DNA of 21,387 nucleotides from JAMLJG01 sp035327585 (GTDB lineage: Bacteria; Verrucomicrobiota; Kiritimatiellia; CAIVKH01): positions 1 through 21,387 of the forward strand of contig DAOLDD010000055.1 in the NCBI GenBank assembly GCA_035327585.1, in the 5' to 3' direction. The notes beneath the pieces were generated by a model that did not search any database, was not told the DNA's origin, and worked only from the letters and a program-made list of their open reading frames with translations. Below, one piece after another: positions 9,301-15,096 of the stretch; positions within the stretch are counted from its first letter, which is position 1, and the number at the start of each line of letters is the position of its first letter. A program made the translations under genes and the position numbers.

Positions 9301-9952
9301 CCAGGCCAGCACGAATCGTTGGGAGACGTATCTGGTGAATGCGGAAGTCTCACCGGGCGTCAACTGGTTCGGCATCCAGGCGGGCAAGACCTACAATCTG
9401 GTTGATCTCGCATCAGGGTCGACCAGTTATGTCTGGCAGACCTCCCGCACCGGAACGGACATCATCAACAACGGCATCACTGTTGGCCTGACGGGCAATC
9501 CCTTCTTTGGCCAGCAGGCGCAATACCTCAAGCTGGTCGACATCAACGCAACCTATCCGGACACGGATGGCGACGGCGTTCCGGATTACAGCGATTGGGA
9601 TTCCGATGGTGATGGCCTGCCCGATTGGTGGGAGGCGATCTACGGCGACCTCGATCCGAACGTGGACTCGGATGGCGATGGCATGACCAACTACGAGGAG
9701 TACCTCGCGGGTACGCATCCGTTGAACGCGAATTCCGTGCTCAAGATCACCGCCATGGTGATGTCCAACGGCATGATGCAGGTGAGCTGGGATGCGGTGG
9801 CCGAACGGAATTACCGCCTCCAGCGCGCCGGCCAGGTTCAGGGGGCATGGCAGCAATTGTATTTCGGCACAGCGCTCCAGACGAACAAGAGCGTGGTGAC
9901 CGGCATGGCGTCGGACACGAATATCTTCTATCGCATCGACTTGAAGCCGTAA
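3317..9952 (+). CDS. Giant secreted protein with two GH13 alpha-amylase-family catalytic domains
   Basis: This 2211-residue extracytoplasmic enzyme should cleave or rearrange alpha-glucans such as starch or glycogen. A signal peptide covers about 1-25. Catalytic domain 1 (about 26-480) shows DVVMNH (121-126), GVRLDAPKH with nucleophile D255, acid/base E316 and HSHDE with D382. Ig-like and linker modules follow to about 900. Calcium-binding-type loops lie at 907-913 (DSDGDGL) and 971-981. A CBM25/26-like module lies at about 1026-1121 and a DOMON/CBM9-like module at about 1122-1300. Catalytic domain 2 starts near 1454, with DGTFNH (1576-1581), GLRCD with nucleophile D1728, E1757 and GHDE with D1842. 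Calcium loops near 2082-2125 and a short beta-sandwich tail end the protein. AGGGAGA seven to ten bases upstream supports the ATG at 3317. Linkage specificity of either domain cannot be read. Module assignments between the catalytic domains are by pattern only. Confidence 0.93.
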   Translation: MSRKNLLTFVSAMVALPVLLGTVRAEVLIQYFETEWDEIYRRIPEMAEIGYEGLWTPPPAKSPHAGGQFAGGGNVGYSHFDKFDLGDIPQRGSRATRYGTRGSMRNMIDNARRSHLKIYPDVVMNHNGNGPDYRTYPGQVPHDFHGWYDGGQPGGFKRAPRMFQWSPDNGWGGTLHQELVSLIDFQTESDARFSYNAPNYSFPPGKEGNPKILRHPGQPDKYPYGAPAAEDTIEFLNRWIAWLGNAMDFDGVRLDAPKHMTADFFGLPGQVGTFLHEIQYNFDSRRGYTDYTNANTSFDQLYVNYQERDDALIYSEFFIYDQSEVDYWRNFQGVGNKFRYLDFPRKSQMIGPAFGGGNLAALDNLTAGFSPAEGVMFAHSHDENPPGKLDLAYAYILTRVGLPVVFFTGNNIAGNEGNDNKSWMKIGYGSALGDYNYQAVPNMVWVNKQFARASEWTRWVEGDFYVYERFQDLNASSSPNAGEGLLLVGLNDSGNNQTRSNVQTTFDPGTTLKNYSIFPADDLVVNGSGQVNLTIPAGNNGQGWVFYAPRVPESDGDPLRFVQGGNPAPTMDWVVPGGRLATPKSRQVTRLTADTVDINVHYQNAPDSAVDSVMIKWGLGQQLNSSNYFSPGVDNVSGKFQSANVVVSNGPGGLGQFRLVASLTNVSEGLHLVQGRAFVGRTGKPALFNTFREVVYVDRRGPDLHMPWPSDGGTVQGATVVTVTNGDHTAYFMEYSVNGGSFNFCDEIQKGEWRFVLPALASGTHTVTVRALEADYAEPTRNIINTSLLTRVFNVAAGTAPSISFQAINRGVGSDIELPFFRTVVSAPGATSVKLYWDGRELPLVGGVSGATNVFDGRWLVGGTTQRLWGAFVNGPQFFEAVSVTGSTTNRTAVRRVFNLYGAGLMDSDGDGLPDEVEMPNFYAGTNPGPNVPWPGDNSGQGNQDMIPNYGEVWTRLNPMAHDTTYSGTWDADEDWDGDGVSNGCEVRQGYFQHTNAFHFSIYNGGQKPATCAEPDSSGGLIPAQVSWTPQNPNQCAGSTLTVTYTPNQGPLSNASPVMIAIGTNAMSVSHANMNAQGDSWGYTYGLPAGATSIVFWFHNTTTNVFDNNGGANYTVAVGPCVIATNFFVMNGTVDSAQYEIADSGMKIWAAVKSNNLYVATWSANGDASGADHFVFVTDQFGAPEPAPWAKDGNVFFAKGSKPMLVAESGSTNGYHAFNNAGVSGRSAMGLNTQALEGEFNLAEVFGYIPEKVYIAAVAYGDNDGGAILSQCPPAWNDWNDLEIMEFLPVNIASIRDENLDGVFDGGRPYMESVVNGNTNTANYNIRRFFLNELAGDSASITFNLWINGPGGTNVISEVELFSNLNRRDFAALPGDEDWETITPASDTTYFRAYPMSGSGQGPYTVTLPVNKCGAYRVNARYKINGVRYYFTDHALRRDLAVVVTPKKALDLTMYELNPLTIEATTDQFAGRSTFRDIYQDDVGDGLNVISTNYFKTLGVNMLWLQPIHPIGFDNRETDPSTGQDYDPGSPYAVRNYWKVNPVLGDPFVADGSQAMLEFQEFVAAMDENGVGVMLDGTFNHSAWDCEIGDVAVDMFPDWATNATDLIRTARPSWYSRKGNYGLPATYYQTSVNNDIAVAPDRTDFGKWNDVADFFFGTYDALVQGQTDDWKDRYLLQEDQFYGFATNATRELWEYFARYPIYWLEQTGHPVGTPKSQSYKGIDGLRCDFAQGLPSEFWEYAINKTRSVKWDFLFMAESLDGFKEINGNKRNGLSFRSARHFDIMNENMVFYWRDQYFDYKPFGGGVPFSNQQPFTFPTWQAFDNRRNAYDVVPILLNLSGHDEILPHDEQWRLVYAHAILAAWDGVPMLFAGQEAGLQNTPDIYTNRTINGTDNTYGRYEVNFGKGIPQFKRYNHLTNVWNNINGGWADGLRATYARLNKARLSSPALRSQNNYMLASSNSMSWNPDIFGVVKYEVAGASASSQDVVFVFVNNNFQASTNRWETYLVNAEVSPGVNWFGIQAGKTYNLVDLASGSTSYVWQTSRTGTDIINNGITVGLTGNPFFGQQAQYLKLVDINATYPDTDGDGVPDYSDWDSDGDGLPDWWEAIYGDLDPNVDSDGDGMTNYEEYLAGTHPLNANSVLKITAMVMSNGMMQVSWDAVAERNYRLQRAGQVQGAWQQLYFGTALQTNKSVVTGMASDTNIFYRIDLKP

Positions 9953-9974
9953 GAGGGACCACATCAGGGAACCG

Positions 9975-10010
9975 AACGCCCCGGCGATACCGCCGGGGCG
10001 TTTTGTTTTA
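9975..10010 (+). terminator. Strong intrinsic terminator after the amylase gene
   Basis: A perfect 12-bp stem (9975-9986 with 9991-10002) closes on a 4-base ATAC loop and is followed by a T-rich tail (TTTTGTTTTA, 10001-10010). It starts 23 bases after the amylase stop codon. It separates the amylase transcript from the exopolysaccharide operon. Confidence 0.93.
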
Positions 10011-10026
10011 ATCCGTTTGTTGGTGA

Positions 10027-10054
10027 TTGCACGCGCGCGCATCCGCGCTACTAT
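10027..10054 (+). promoter_or_regulatory. Candidate promoter of the exopolysaccharide operon
   Basis: TTGCAC (10027-10032) and TACTAT (10049-10054) are separated by 16 bases, with a GC-rich spacer. Transcription would start around 10061, about 43 bases before the ATG at 10104. The position, right after the amylase terminator and before a long run of same-strand genes, supports a promoter here. Box matches are moderate. Confidence 0.45.
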
Positions 10055-10103
10055 GGAAGCGAGTGCACGGACCCAAACTTTACAGTTGAGGAGTGAGCAG
10101 AAC

Positions 10104-11507
10104 ATGATGGACCAGAGTTTGATTGTCAGGCGTTTGGCTGTAATCGCCGCGGCGGCGGGCTCTCTCGCGTTCGCCGGATGCGCGTCGACGGATGGAGGCG
10201 TGGCCAAAACGCCGGCGCCCGCCCCCGTACAGTTGGTGAGCTTGCTGGATGAACCCCCGGTGGTCGTGGCAGCGACGGAACCCGCGCCCGTGCCCGTGGC
10301 GAGCGTGCCCGCGACGCCGGAGAAACCGGCGGTTGAGAAACCCGCGGCGAAGCCCGAACCCGCGGCTAAACCCGAACCCGCAACCAAGCCCGCCGCGCCC
10401 GAGGCCGAACCCAAGAAGGCTGTTCTCGTGGCCAATGCGCCGCCGCCGATGGTGTTCGCGAACTCCCCGGTGACCCACGCCGACAAGGAGGTCTCCGCGC
10501 TCTCCGCCGAGGTTCGTGAGTTGACCCGGATGGTGCAGCAAATGTCCGTCGCCGTTACCACGCGGACCGAGGTGGTCGAGCGCATTGTCGAAAAGCCCGT
10601 GGAGAGGATTGTCGAAAAGATCGTCGAGAAACCGGTCGAGAAAATCGTTGAAGTGACGGTCGAGAAAATCGTCGAGAAGCCGGTGGAGAAGATCGTGGAG
10701 GTCTCCGTCGAGAAGATTGTGGAAAAACCCGTCGAAAAAATTGTCGAGGTGACGGTCGAGAAAATTGTCGAAAAAGTGGTCGAAAAGCCGATGACCACCG
10801 AGGCGATGATCAAGCGCATTGATGAGGTCCTGACGACCGACATCACGGGGCGCCGCGCCGGTTTGCGCCCGTATCTGGCGAAGGCGAGCCTCTGCCTGTT
10901 CGACTCGGAGTGCCGTTTGCAGGAGGAAGACCTCCGGATGTTGAACGCGGAGGACCGCGCGCTGGTTGCTGAATACCAGGCGCTCTTCACCGCGCTGGGG
11001 CAGCAGTTGGGCGGTTCGGATCGTGCGGCGGAACGCGAAGCGTTGCTGGCTTCCTCGAAGGCGCTGTCCTCCGCGCTGGCGGCGCAGCAGAAGGTGACGA
11101 TCGTGCAGGCCGTGCTGGCCAGCCAGGTGGTGGGGTTTGGCAACTACGAGGCATTCCCGAAGAATGAATTCCGGCTTTCCGAGCAACCCCGCATCCTCGT
11201 GTACACGGAACTCGACAAGTACAAGTCGACCCAGCAAGCCGATGGCCGCGTTGGCGTGCAACTCATCCAGGAGTTGAGCCTGCACCGGGTGGGCGGTCGT
11301 GATCGCGGTCCTGTGTGGTCCGAACAACCCGCGCAGATCAATGACCTGTCACGGCGCGCGCGGCGCGACTTCTTCCTGATCCAGGAATTACGCCTGCCGG
11401 CGAATCTGGATGCGGGCGACTATGAATTGCAGGTCAAGGTAACCGACCTCGCGGATGCAGGTCTCTCGGTGGTGCGCATTCCGCTGCGTCTCCTCGGCAA
11501 GCGTTGA
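10104..11507 (+). CDS. Repeat-rich envelope lipoprotein with VEK[I/P] tetrapeptide repeats
   Basis: This 467-residue protein has a lipoprotein signal with lipobox FAGC (C26). The mature protein opens with a Pro/Ala/Lys/Glu-rich spacer (about 35-115), the kind that spans periplasm or peptidoglycan. Residues 158-229 are 18 tetrapeptides, mostly VEKI, VEKP or VEV[T/S]. A helical region (about 230-330) and a C-terminal beta-sandwich-like domain (about 345-467, with FFLIQELRLP and GDYELQVKVTDL) follow. The end domain recalls, from memory, one in planctomycete hypothetical proteins. GAGGAG (10088-10093) ten bases upstream fixes the start at 10104 rather than any upstream codon. It is first in the exopolysaccharide operon, and its stop overlaps a possible start of the next gene (TGATG). 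A structural or scaffolding role at the export site is inference; no named family is recognised. Confidence 0.85.
   Translation: MMDQSLIVRRLAVIAAAAGSLAFAGCASTDGGVAKTPAPAPVQLVSLLDEPPVVVAATEPAPVPVASVPATPEKPAVEKPAAKPEPAAKPEPATKPAAPEAEPKKAVLVANAPPPMVFANSPVTHADKEVSALSAEVRELTRMVQQMSVAVTTRTEVVERIVEKPVERIVEKIVEKPVEKIVEVTVEKIVEKPVEKIVEVSVEKIVEKPVEKIVEVTVEKIVEKVVEKPMTTEAMIKRIDEVLTTDITGRRAGLRPYLAKASLCLFDSECRLQEEDLRMLNAEDRALVAEYQALFTALGQQLGGSDRAAEREALLASSKALSSALAAQQKVTIVQAVLASQVVGFGNYEAFPKNEFRLSEQPRILVYTELDKYKSTQQADGRVGVQLIQELSLHRVGGRDRGPVWSEQPAQINDLSRRARRDFFLIQELRLPANLDAGDYELQVKVTDLADAGLSVVRIPLRLLGKR
10575..10790 (+). repeat. Protein-coding repeat: 18 tetrapeptide units with a 16-residue higher order
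   Basis: The 216-base block encodes 18 units of four residues. From residue 170 the pattern VEKI-VEKP-VEKI-VEV[T/S] repeats three times (170-185, 186-201, 202-217), followed by a shortened fourth (218-229). An arginine-containing variant (158-169) precedes it. Synonymous codons differ between copies (AAA/AAG, ATC/ATT, GTC/GTG), so the repeat is kept at protein rather than DNA level. Proline every eighth residue or so argues against a continuous helix. Confidence 0.9.
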
Positions 11508-11536
11508 TGCCTTCATGCGTGCGCGGTGACAATATT

Positions 11537-12925
11537 ATGAAGAACCATTCAGCCTGTACCGTTGCGGGCGTAGCGGGGTGCTGCGTTTGCGTCGCCGTGC
11601 TGTTGCTCCTGGCTTCAGGGTGTGCGACTCCGACGCCGCGTGTTCCCGCAGGCCCGCTACTCGACACCTATGCCGCTGTTCCCGAGGATCTGGCCGTTTC
11701 TTTTTCCGCGCCGGAGACCGAAGGATGGAGCCCGGACAAACCGGAAGACTGGCAGGTGATCGAGGGGCGGTATGTCGCCCTGACGCGCGAGGATTCCGCG
11801 ACCGTCTCCCTGTATCGTTCCGCGCCCTGGGCGAACGGGTTGGTTGAAGTCGACTACATCCGGGAAGCGGGATCCGTCGGCGCGGGCGGGCTCGTGCTGC
11901 GCGCAACGAGGGATTTCCGCCCGTGGCTGCGGGGCGGCGGTTACCTTTTTGCCATCGGCTCGGACGGCGATAGCTGGCAATTGGCCGTCTTCACGCAGAA
12001 GGGCCGATCGATGAGCTACCTGCAGGAGTGGATGCCCGTGGAGGGTGTCGGTTTCGGCACCAACCGCCTCGCGGTCCTGGCGCGTGGCGCACTGCTTCAA
12101 TTCTATATTAATGGGGACCTGAAGTGGGAGCGCTACGACGATACGTTCGCCCGCGGCGAAATGGGCGTTTTCGCGACGACTTCACCCGGGTTTGAAACCG
12201 CGCACGTATTCGACAATGTTGCCATCAAATTGGAAACATCCCTGCAAGCCCTGAGCCGGGCGGAGTCCGTGGCGGTCGCGGAAACGGGGTCTGCGGAACC
12301 ATCTGAAGCGCCGCCCGTCGCTGTTCACGAGCCGGATGCTGCTCCGTCCTCCATCTTCCGGACGCCTGACGCAGCGCCGGGCCTGCCCGACCGTTCGCCC
12401 CAGATCCGCCCCGGGTTCGTCATCCGCATTTCCGTGCTGGTCTCCGGCAAGCGGGAAATCGACTCCGAGGTGAAGCGTGTGTCGGGAACCGGCCAGTTGG
12501 ATCTGCCGCTGGTGGGGGCGATCACCGCGGAGGGCATGACGCTTGAACAATTGAGCGCGACGCTGCAGCGCCGGTATCAGGACTACTTCGTGAATCCACA
12601 GGTGGTCGCCGAATTCGTCGTCGAGGACCGTCCCGACGCGATATCCCCCTGGGGCTCCGTCGTCGTGCTCGGCCGCGTGCGCACCCCGGGCCGTGTGAAC
12701 ATTCCGCCGACGCAGGATCTTACGGTGAGCGGCGCCATCCAACTGGCCGGCGGCCTGGATACGAGCGCCCGATCCTCCTCCATCCGCTTGACGCGCCAGA
12801 AGGATGACGGGAAGCGCGAGCGCATCACGGTCGACCTGACGGCGGTGGGCCAGCAGGGCCGGGTTGAAAATGACTTGATCTTGCGTCCCGGCGACCTGAT
12901 CTTTGTTCCGGAGCGGATTTTCTAA
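11537..12925 (+). CDS. Polysaccharide export (OPX/Wza-type) lipoprotein with N-terminal jelly-roll-like domain
   Basis: This 462-residue protein should form or dock to the outer-membrane exit for the polysaccharide. It has a lipoprotein signal with lipobox LASGC (C29). Residues about 40-205 look like a LamG/DUF1080-type concanavalin-like beta-sandwich (YLFAIGSDGDSWQLAVF, LQFYINGDLKWERYDD). After a Pro/Ala/Glu linker (about 206-285), a Poly_export domain begins near 291 (GFVIRISVLVSGKREID) and an SLBB-like domain ends the protein with the motif PGDLIFVPERIF. The C-terminal amphipathic helix that forms the Wza alpha-barrel is absent. The start at 11537 has GGTGA seven bases upstream; an alternative ATG at 11507, overlapping the previous stop, would add ten residues. 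The export assignment is firm; the N-terminal domain call is by pattern and could be another beta-sandwich family. Confidence 0.87.
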   Translation: MKNHSACTVAGVAGCCVCVAVLLLLASGCATPTPRVPAGPLLDTYAAVPEDLAVSFSAPETEGWSPDKPEDWQVIEGRYVALTREDSATVSLYRSAPWANGLVEVDYIREAGSVGAGGLVLRATRDFRPWLRGGGYLFAIGSDGDSWQLAVFTQKGRSMSYLQEWMPVEGVGFGTNRLAVLARGALLQFYINGDLKWERYDDTFARGEMGVFATTSPGFETAHVFDNVAIKLETSLQALSRAESVAVAETGSAEPSEAPPVAVHEPDAAPSSIFRTPDAAPGLPDRSPQIRPGFVIRISVLVSGKREIDSEVKRVSGTGQLDLPLVGAITAEGMTLEQLSATLQRRYQDYFVNPQVVAEFVVEDRPDAISPWGSVVVLGRVRTPGRVNIPPTQDLTVSGAIQLAGGLDTSARSSSIRLTRQKDDGKRERITVDLTAVGQQGRVENDLILRPGDLIFVPERIF

Positions 12926-12937
12926 CGAAGCAGGCGG

Positions 12938-12964
12938 GTATGCCGGGAAGTGGCCCCGGCATGC
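12938..12964 (+). other. Intergenic hairpin between export lipoprotein and barrel gene
   Basis: An 8-bp perfect stem ATGCCGGG/CCCGGCAT (12940-12947 with 12955-12962), extendable by a T-G and a G-C pair, has a 7-base loop. No T-run follows, so it is not a classic terminator. It may stabilise or partly attenuate the mRNA between the two genes, which are otherwise 77 bases apart. Confidence 0.5.
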
Positions 12965-13002
12965 GGGTGGTGGGTGCGGTGCCTTTTAAACGGGATAAAA
13001 CG

Positions 13003-14325
13003 ATGAAAAAAATTATTCTTGGTGCTGTCAGCCTGGCCGTGACCATGACGGTCGCACTGGCTTTTAATGAGGGGATCAACCTCGGCGTGGTGCGCCTCAA
13101 CCTGTGGGGTGAATTGAGCGGAACTTACGACTCCAACGCGCGCATCGTCGTGCCGGAGGGGGAGATTCAGAACCGGCAAATCTTTCAGGATGAGGCGGTC
13201 GGCGGTTTGTCCGACAAGGAAGACGATATCTTCTTCGAACTTTCGCTGGGTGGCCGCCTCTTTCGCGAAACAGACCGGTTTTATGCCGCGTTGATCGCGA
13301 TGATCCAGGCCCGCCGTTACGTGGATTTCGACGAGCTCGACAACGAAAGTTTTATCCAGGAATTGGAACTCCGCCTCGGCGAGCGCCGCTTCGACAAGTT
13401 CACCGTCTCCCTCCGGCAGACCTACCGGGAGGTGTTCGACTACGAAAGCATGGCCTATCCCGACGACCTGACGAATCCGGATACGGACGCACTCTTCCTG
13501 TCGGAGGACCGGACGGAGCGGGTGAGCCGCCAGTTGCTGGACCTCGCGGGCATTCTCACGTGGCGGATCACGGAAAAACTCAACGCCGATTTTTCGGTCG
13601 CTTATGGCACCATCGAATACGACACGGATGAGTTGTTTGACTGGGAGGATCTGAAAGGCCAGGCCGAATTGGACTACCGCGTCACGGATCGCACGGCCCT
13701 GTTGCTGACCGGCCAATACGGTATCCAGAACAGCGATGGGTTGGAAAATGAACCGGATTATTACGTGCTGCGCGGCGGCTTCCTCAACCGCACGACGGAT
13801 AAGCTGACGTTCAAAGGCGGCGTGGGCGCCGGACGCTACGATCGCTTCCGCGAAAAACCCGACGCGGATGACGTGGATCCCGCGGACGAGGTGCGCAGCA
13901 CGAGCGATGACACCATCGATTATTTGAGTTTTGACGTCGCGGGTGATTATGACTTGAGCCAGCGCACAAAACTCCAGTTCATCGGGCGCAACGCCATCCA
14001 ACCCGCCGCCCAGTACGAGGATAATCCCAAACTGGTGACCGTGGCGTCCGTCGGTATATCACACCGGCTTTTTGACCGCTTCCGCCTGGCGGGAACCGTA
14101 TCCTACCGCAATGACGATTATGAGGATCCGGTCGAAGTGGATACCGGCGTGTTCATCGATCAGAAGGACACGATTTGGGGGGGACAGATCCGGCTGGATT
14201 ATTTGCCGCCGAACGCCCGGCTCAACGCCTACGTGGAAGCGCGGTACGAGAACCGCGAAACGACTCTGCCGGATGAGGATTACGACCAGTTGCGCCTGAC
14301 CATCGGCGTGCGTATTGAGATTTAG
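13003..14325 (+). CDS. Outer-membrane beta-barrel protein of the exopolysaccharide locus (BBP2-like)
   Basis: This 440-residue protein has a cleavable signal peptide (MKKIILGAVSLAVTMTVALA, about 1-20). The rest is made of alternating short amphipathic strands rich in aromatic residues and acidic loops, for example GELSGTYDSNARI, ADFSVAYGTIEYD and FRLAGTVSYRNDDY. It ends in a strand, LTIGVRIEI. This is the look of a 16-18-stranded barrel such as the putative beta-barrel porin 2 group often found in exopolysaccharide clusters. CGGGA seven bases before the ATG supports the start; codons upstream to 12940 are in frame but overlap the hairpin and lack a signal peptide. Lying directly after an export lipoprotein that lacks its own pore helix, it probably supplies the outer-membrane channel. 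No catalytic motif is visible. Family membership is by pattern only. Confidence 0.75.
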   Translation: MKKIILGAVSLAVTMTVALAFNEGINLGVVRLNLWGELSGTYDSNARIVVPEGEIQNRQIFQDEAVGGLSDKEDDIFFELSLGGRLFRETDRFYAALIAMIQARRYVDFDELDNESFIQELELRLGERRFDKFTVSLRQTYREVFDYESMAYPDDLTNPDTDALFLSEDRTERVSRQLLDLAGILTWRITEKLNADFSVAYGTIEYDTDELFDWEDLKGQAELDYRVTDRTALLLTGQYGIQNSDGLENEPDYYVLRGGFLNRTTDKLTFKGGVGAGRYDRFREKPDADDVDPADEVRSTSDDTIDYLSFDVAGDYDLSQRTKLQFIGRNAIQPAAQYEDNPKLVTVASVGISHRLFDRFRLAGTVSYRNDDYEDPVEVDTGVFIDQKDTIWGGQIRLDYLPPNARLNAYVEARYENRETTLPDEDYDQLRLTIGVRIEI

Positions 14326-14367
14326 TATTGTTTTTTTTCGTGTTTTGGGGTACTTGGTAACAATATT

Positions 14368-14372
14368 GGAGG
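14368..14372 (+). promoter_or_regulatory. Ribosome binding site deciding a GTG start
   Basis: GGAGG is the clearest Shine-Dalgarno sequence in the exopolysaccharide locus. Its seven-base spacing favours GTG at 14380 over ATG at 14386. It is preceded by the perfect 8-bp palindrome CAATATTG (14361-14368) and an 8-base T run (14331-14338) in an AT-rich gap of 54 bases. Confidence 0.65.
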
Positions 14373-14379
14373 CAAGATC

Positions 14380-15003
14380 GTGAACATGATTCGTACTGCG
14401 GTGGCCGCCTTTATCGCGGCCGGTATGTTGGTGCCCTCTTTCGGGTACGTTCCGCCGACCGACGCTCAAATCGAGCGCATCCTCGCGGATCACAGCCAGC
14501 TGAATGCCGCCCTTCAAGGCGCGACGCCAGCGCAGGCGGCGCAGACGGTGGTCATGACGTTGGCGGAACTGGAGAGCTCGTCCCTGCCCGCGGCCAGCAA
14601 ACAGCAGACCGCAGCCCTGCTATATGTCCGTGCGTTGTTGCTCTCGGGCGAGAATGCCCCCCAGATGGTCGAAAGTCTGGCTGGACAGCTCGGTTCGGAT
14701 CTTATCCCGGTCCTCGCGGCCTCCACCGCGGTAGCCGTGGGCTCGAATGAAGGCCCTGTCTTCGCCTCCCTTCAGAAGGTTGGTGGCGATGCCGTGGCGG
14801 CCGCCGCCGCGAATCCCGGCTCCGTGTTGGGTGATGACCTCATTGGAATGATCCAGCAGCTTGTCATTGAGCTGCGTGGCGTGGCCGCTCCGGTGATTCC
14901 GCCGCCCGCAACGGCGCCCATGACCTTGGTTCCGCCGATTGTACCGCGTGGCGCGGGTGCGCCGACACCGCCCCCGGTGGCCAGCACGTACGTGAACCAG
15001 TAA
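14380..15003 (+). CDS. Small exported Ala/Pro-rich protein of unknown function
   Basis: This 207-residue protein is not recognised. It has a signal peptide (about 1-22, ending near SFGY), then an Ala/Gln/Leu-rich, mostly helical body (about 25-165) with no cysteine, and a Pro-rich C-terminal tail (about 168-203) with PPPATAPMTLVPPIVP. GGAGG at 14368-14372 lies seven bases before a GTG at 14380 and thirteen before the ATG at 14386, so GTG is the better start. It sits between the barrel and the polymerase genes in the same orientation, so it probably acts in the periplasm with the polysaccharide machinery. Possible roles include a peptidoglycan spacer or an assembly factor. Nothing supports an enzyme. 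Confidence 0.7.
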   Translation: MNMIRTAVAAFIAAGMLVPSFGYVPPTDAQIERILADHSQLNAALQGATPAQAAQTVVMTLAELESSSLPAASKQQTAALLYVRALLLSGENAPQMVESLAGQLGSDLIPVLAASTAVAVGSNEGPVFASLQKVGGDAVAAAAANPGSVLGDDLIGMIQQLVIELRGVAAPVIPPPATAPMTLVPPIVPRGAGAPTPPPVASTYVNQ

Positions 15004-15029
15004 TCGCCCAACCAATCAGAACTTGAGTC

Positions 15030-15073
15030 CGGGCCGTCCAATGCGTGGCAAGAAGCCGCCGTTCGACGGCCCG
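15030..15073 (+). other. Leader hairpin with competing inner hairpin before the polymerase gene
   Basis: A 9-bp perfect stem CGGGCCGTC/GACGGCCCG pairs 15030-15038 with 15065-15073 around a 26-base loop. Within it, GCCGT (15058-15062) can instead pair with ACGGC (15066-15070). The two are mutually exclusive because both use 15065-15070. No T-run follows and no Shine-Dalgarno is seen before the ATG at 15097. This is a structural candidate only. Confidence 0.4.
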
Positions 15074-15096
15074 CTCTCGTTAACCGGGCAATTTTC

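Noticed and set aside
10575..10790. Regular repeat considered as a CRISPR array or DNA satellite
   Set aside because: There are no spacers, copies differ at synonymous positions, and the block is in frame in a coding sequence, so it is a protein repeat.
12922..14001. 359-codon minus-strand frame across the barrel gene
   Set aside because: It has no signal peptide or domain; the opposite strand encodes a signal peptide and barrel pattern with a ribosome binding site.
14331..14338. Eight-base T run after the barrel gene considered as a terminator
   Set aside because: No stable hairpin lies directly before it; the nearest stem is four to five pairs and about twenty bases away.
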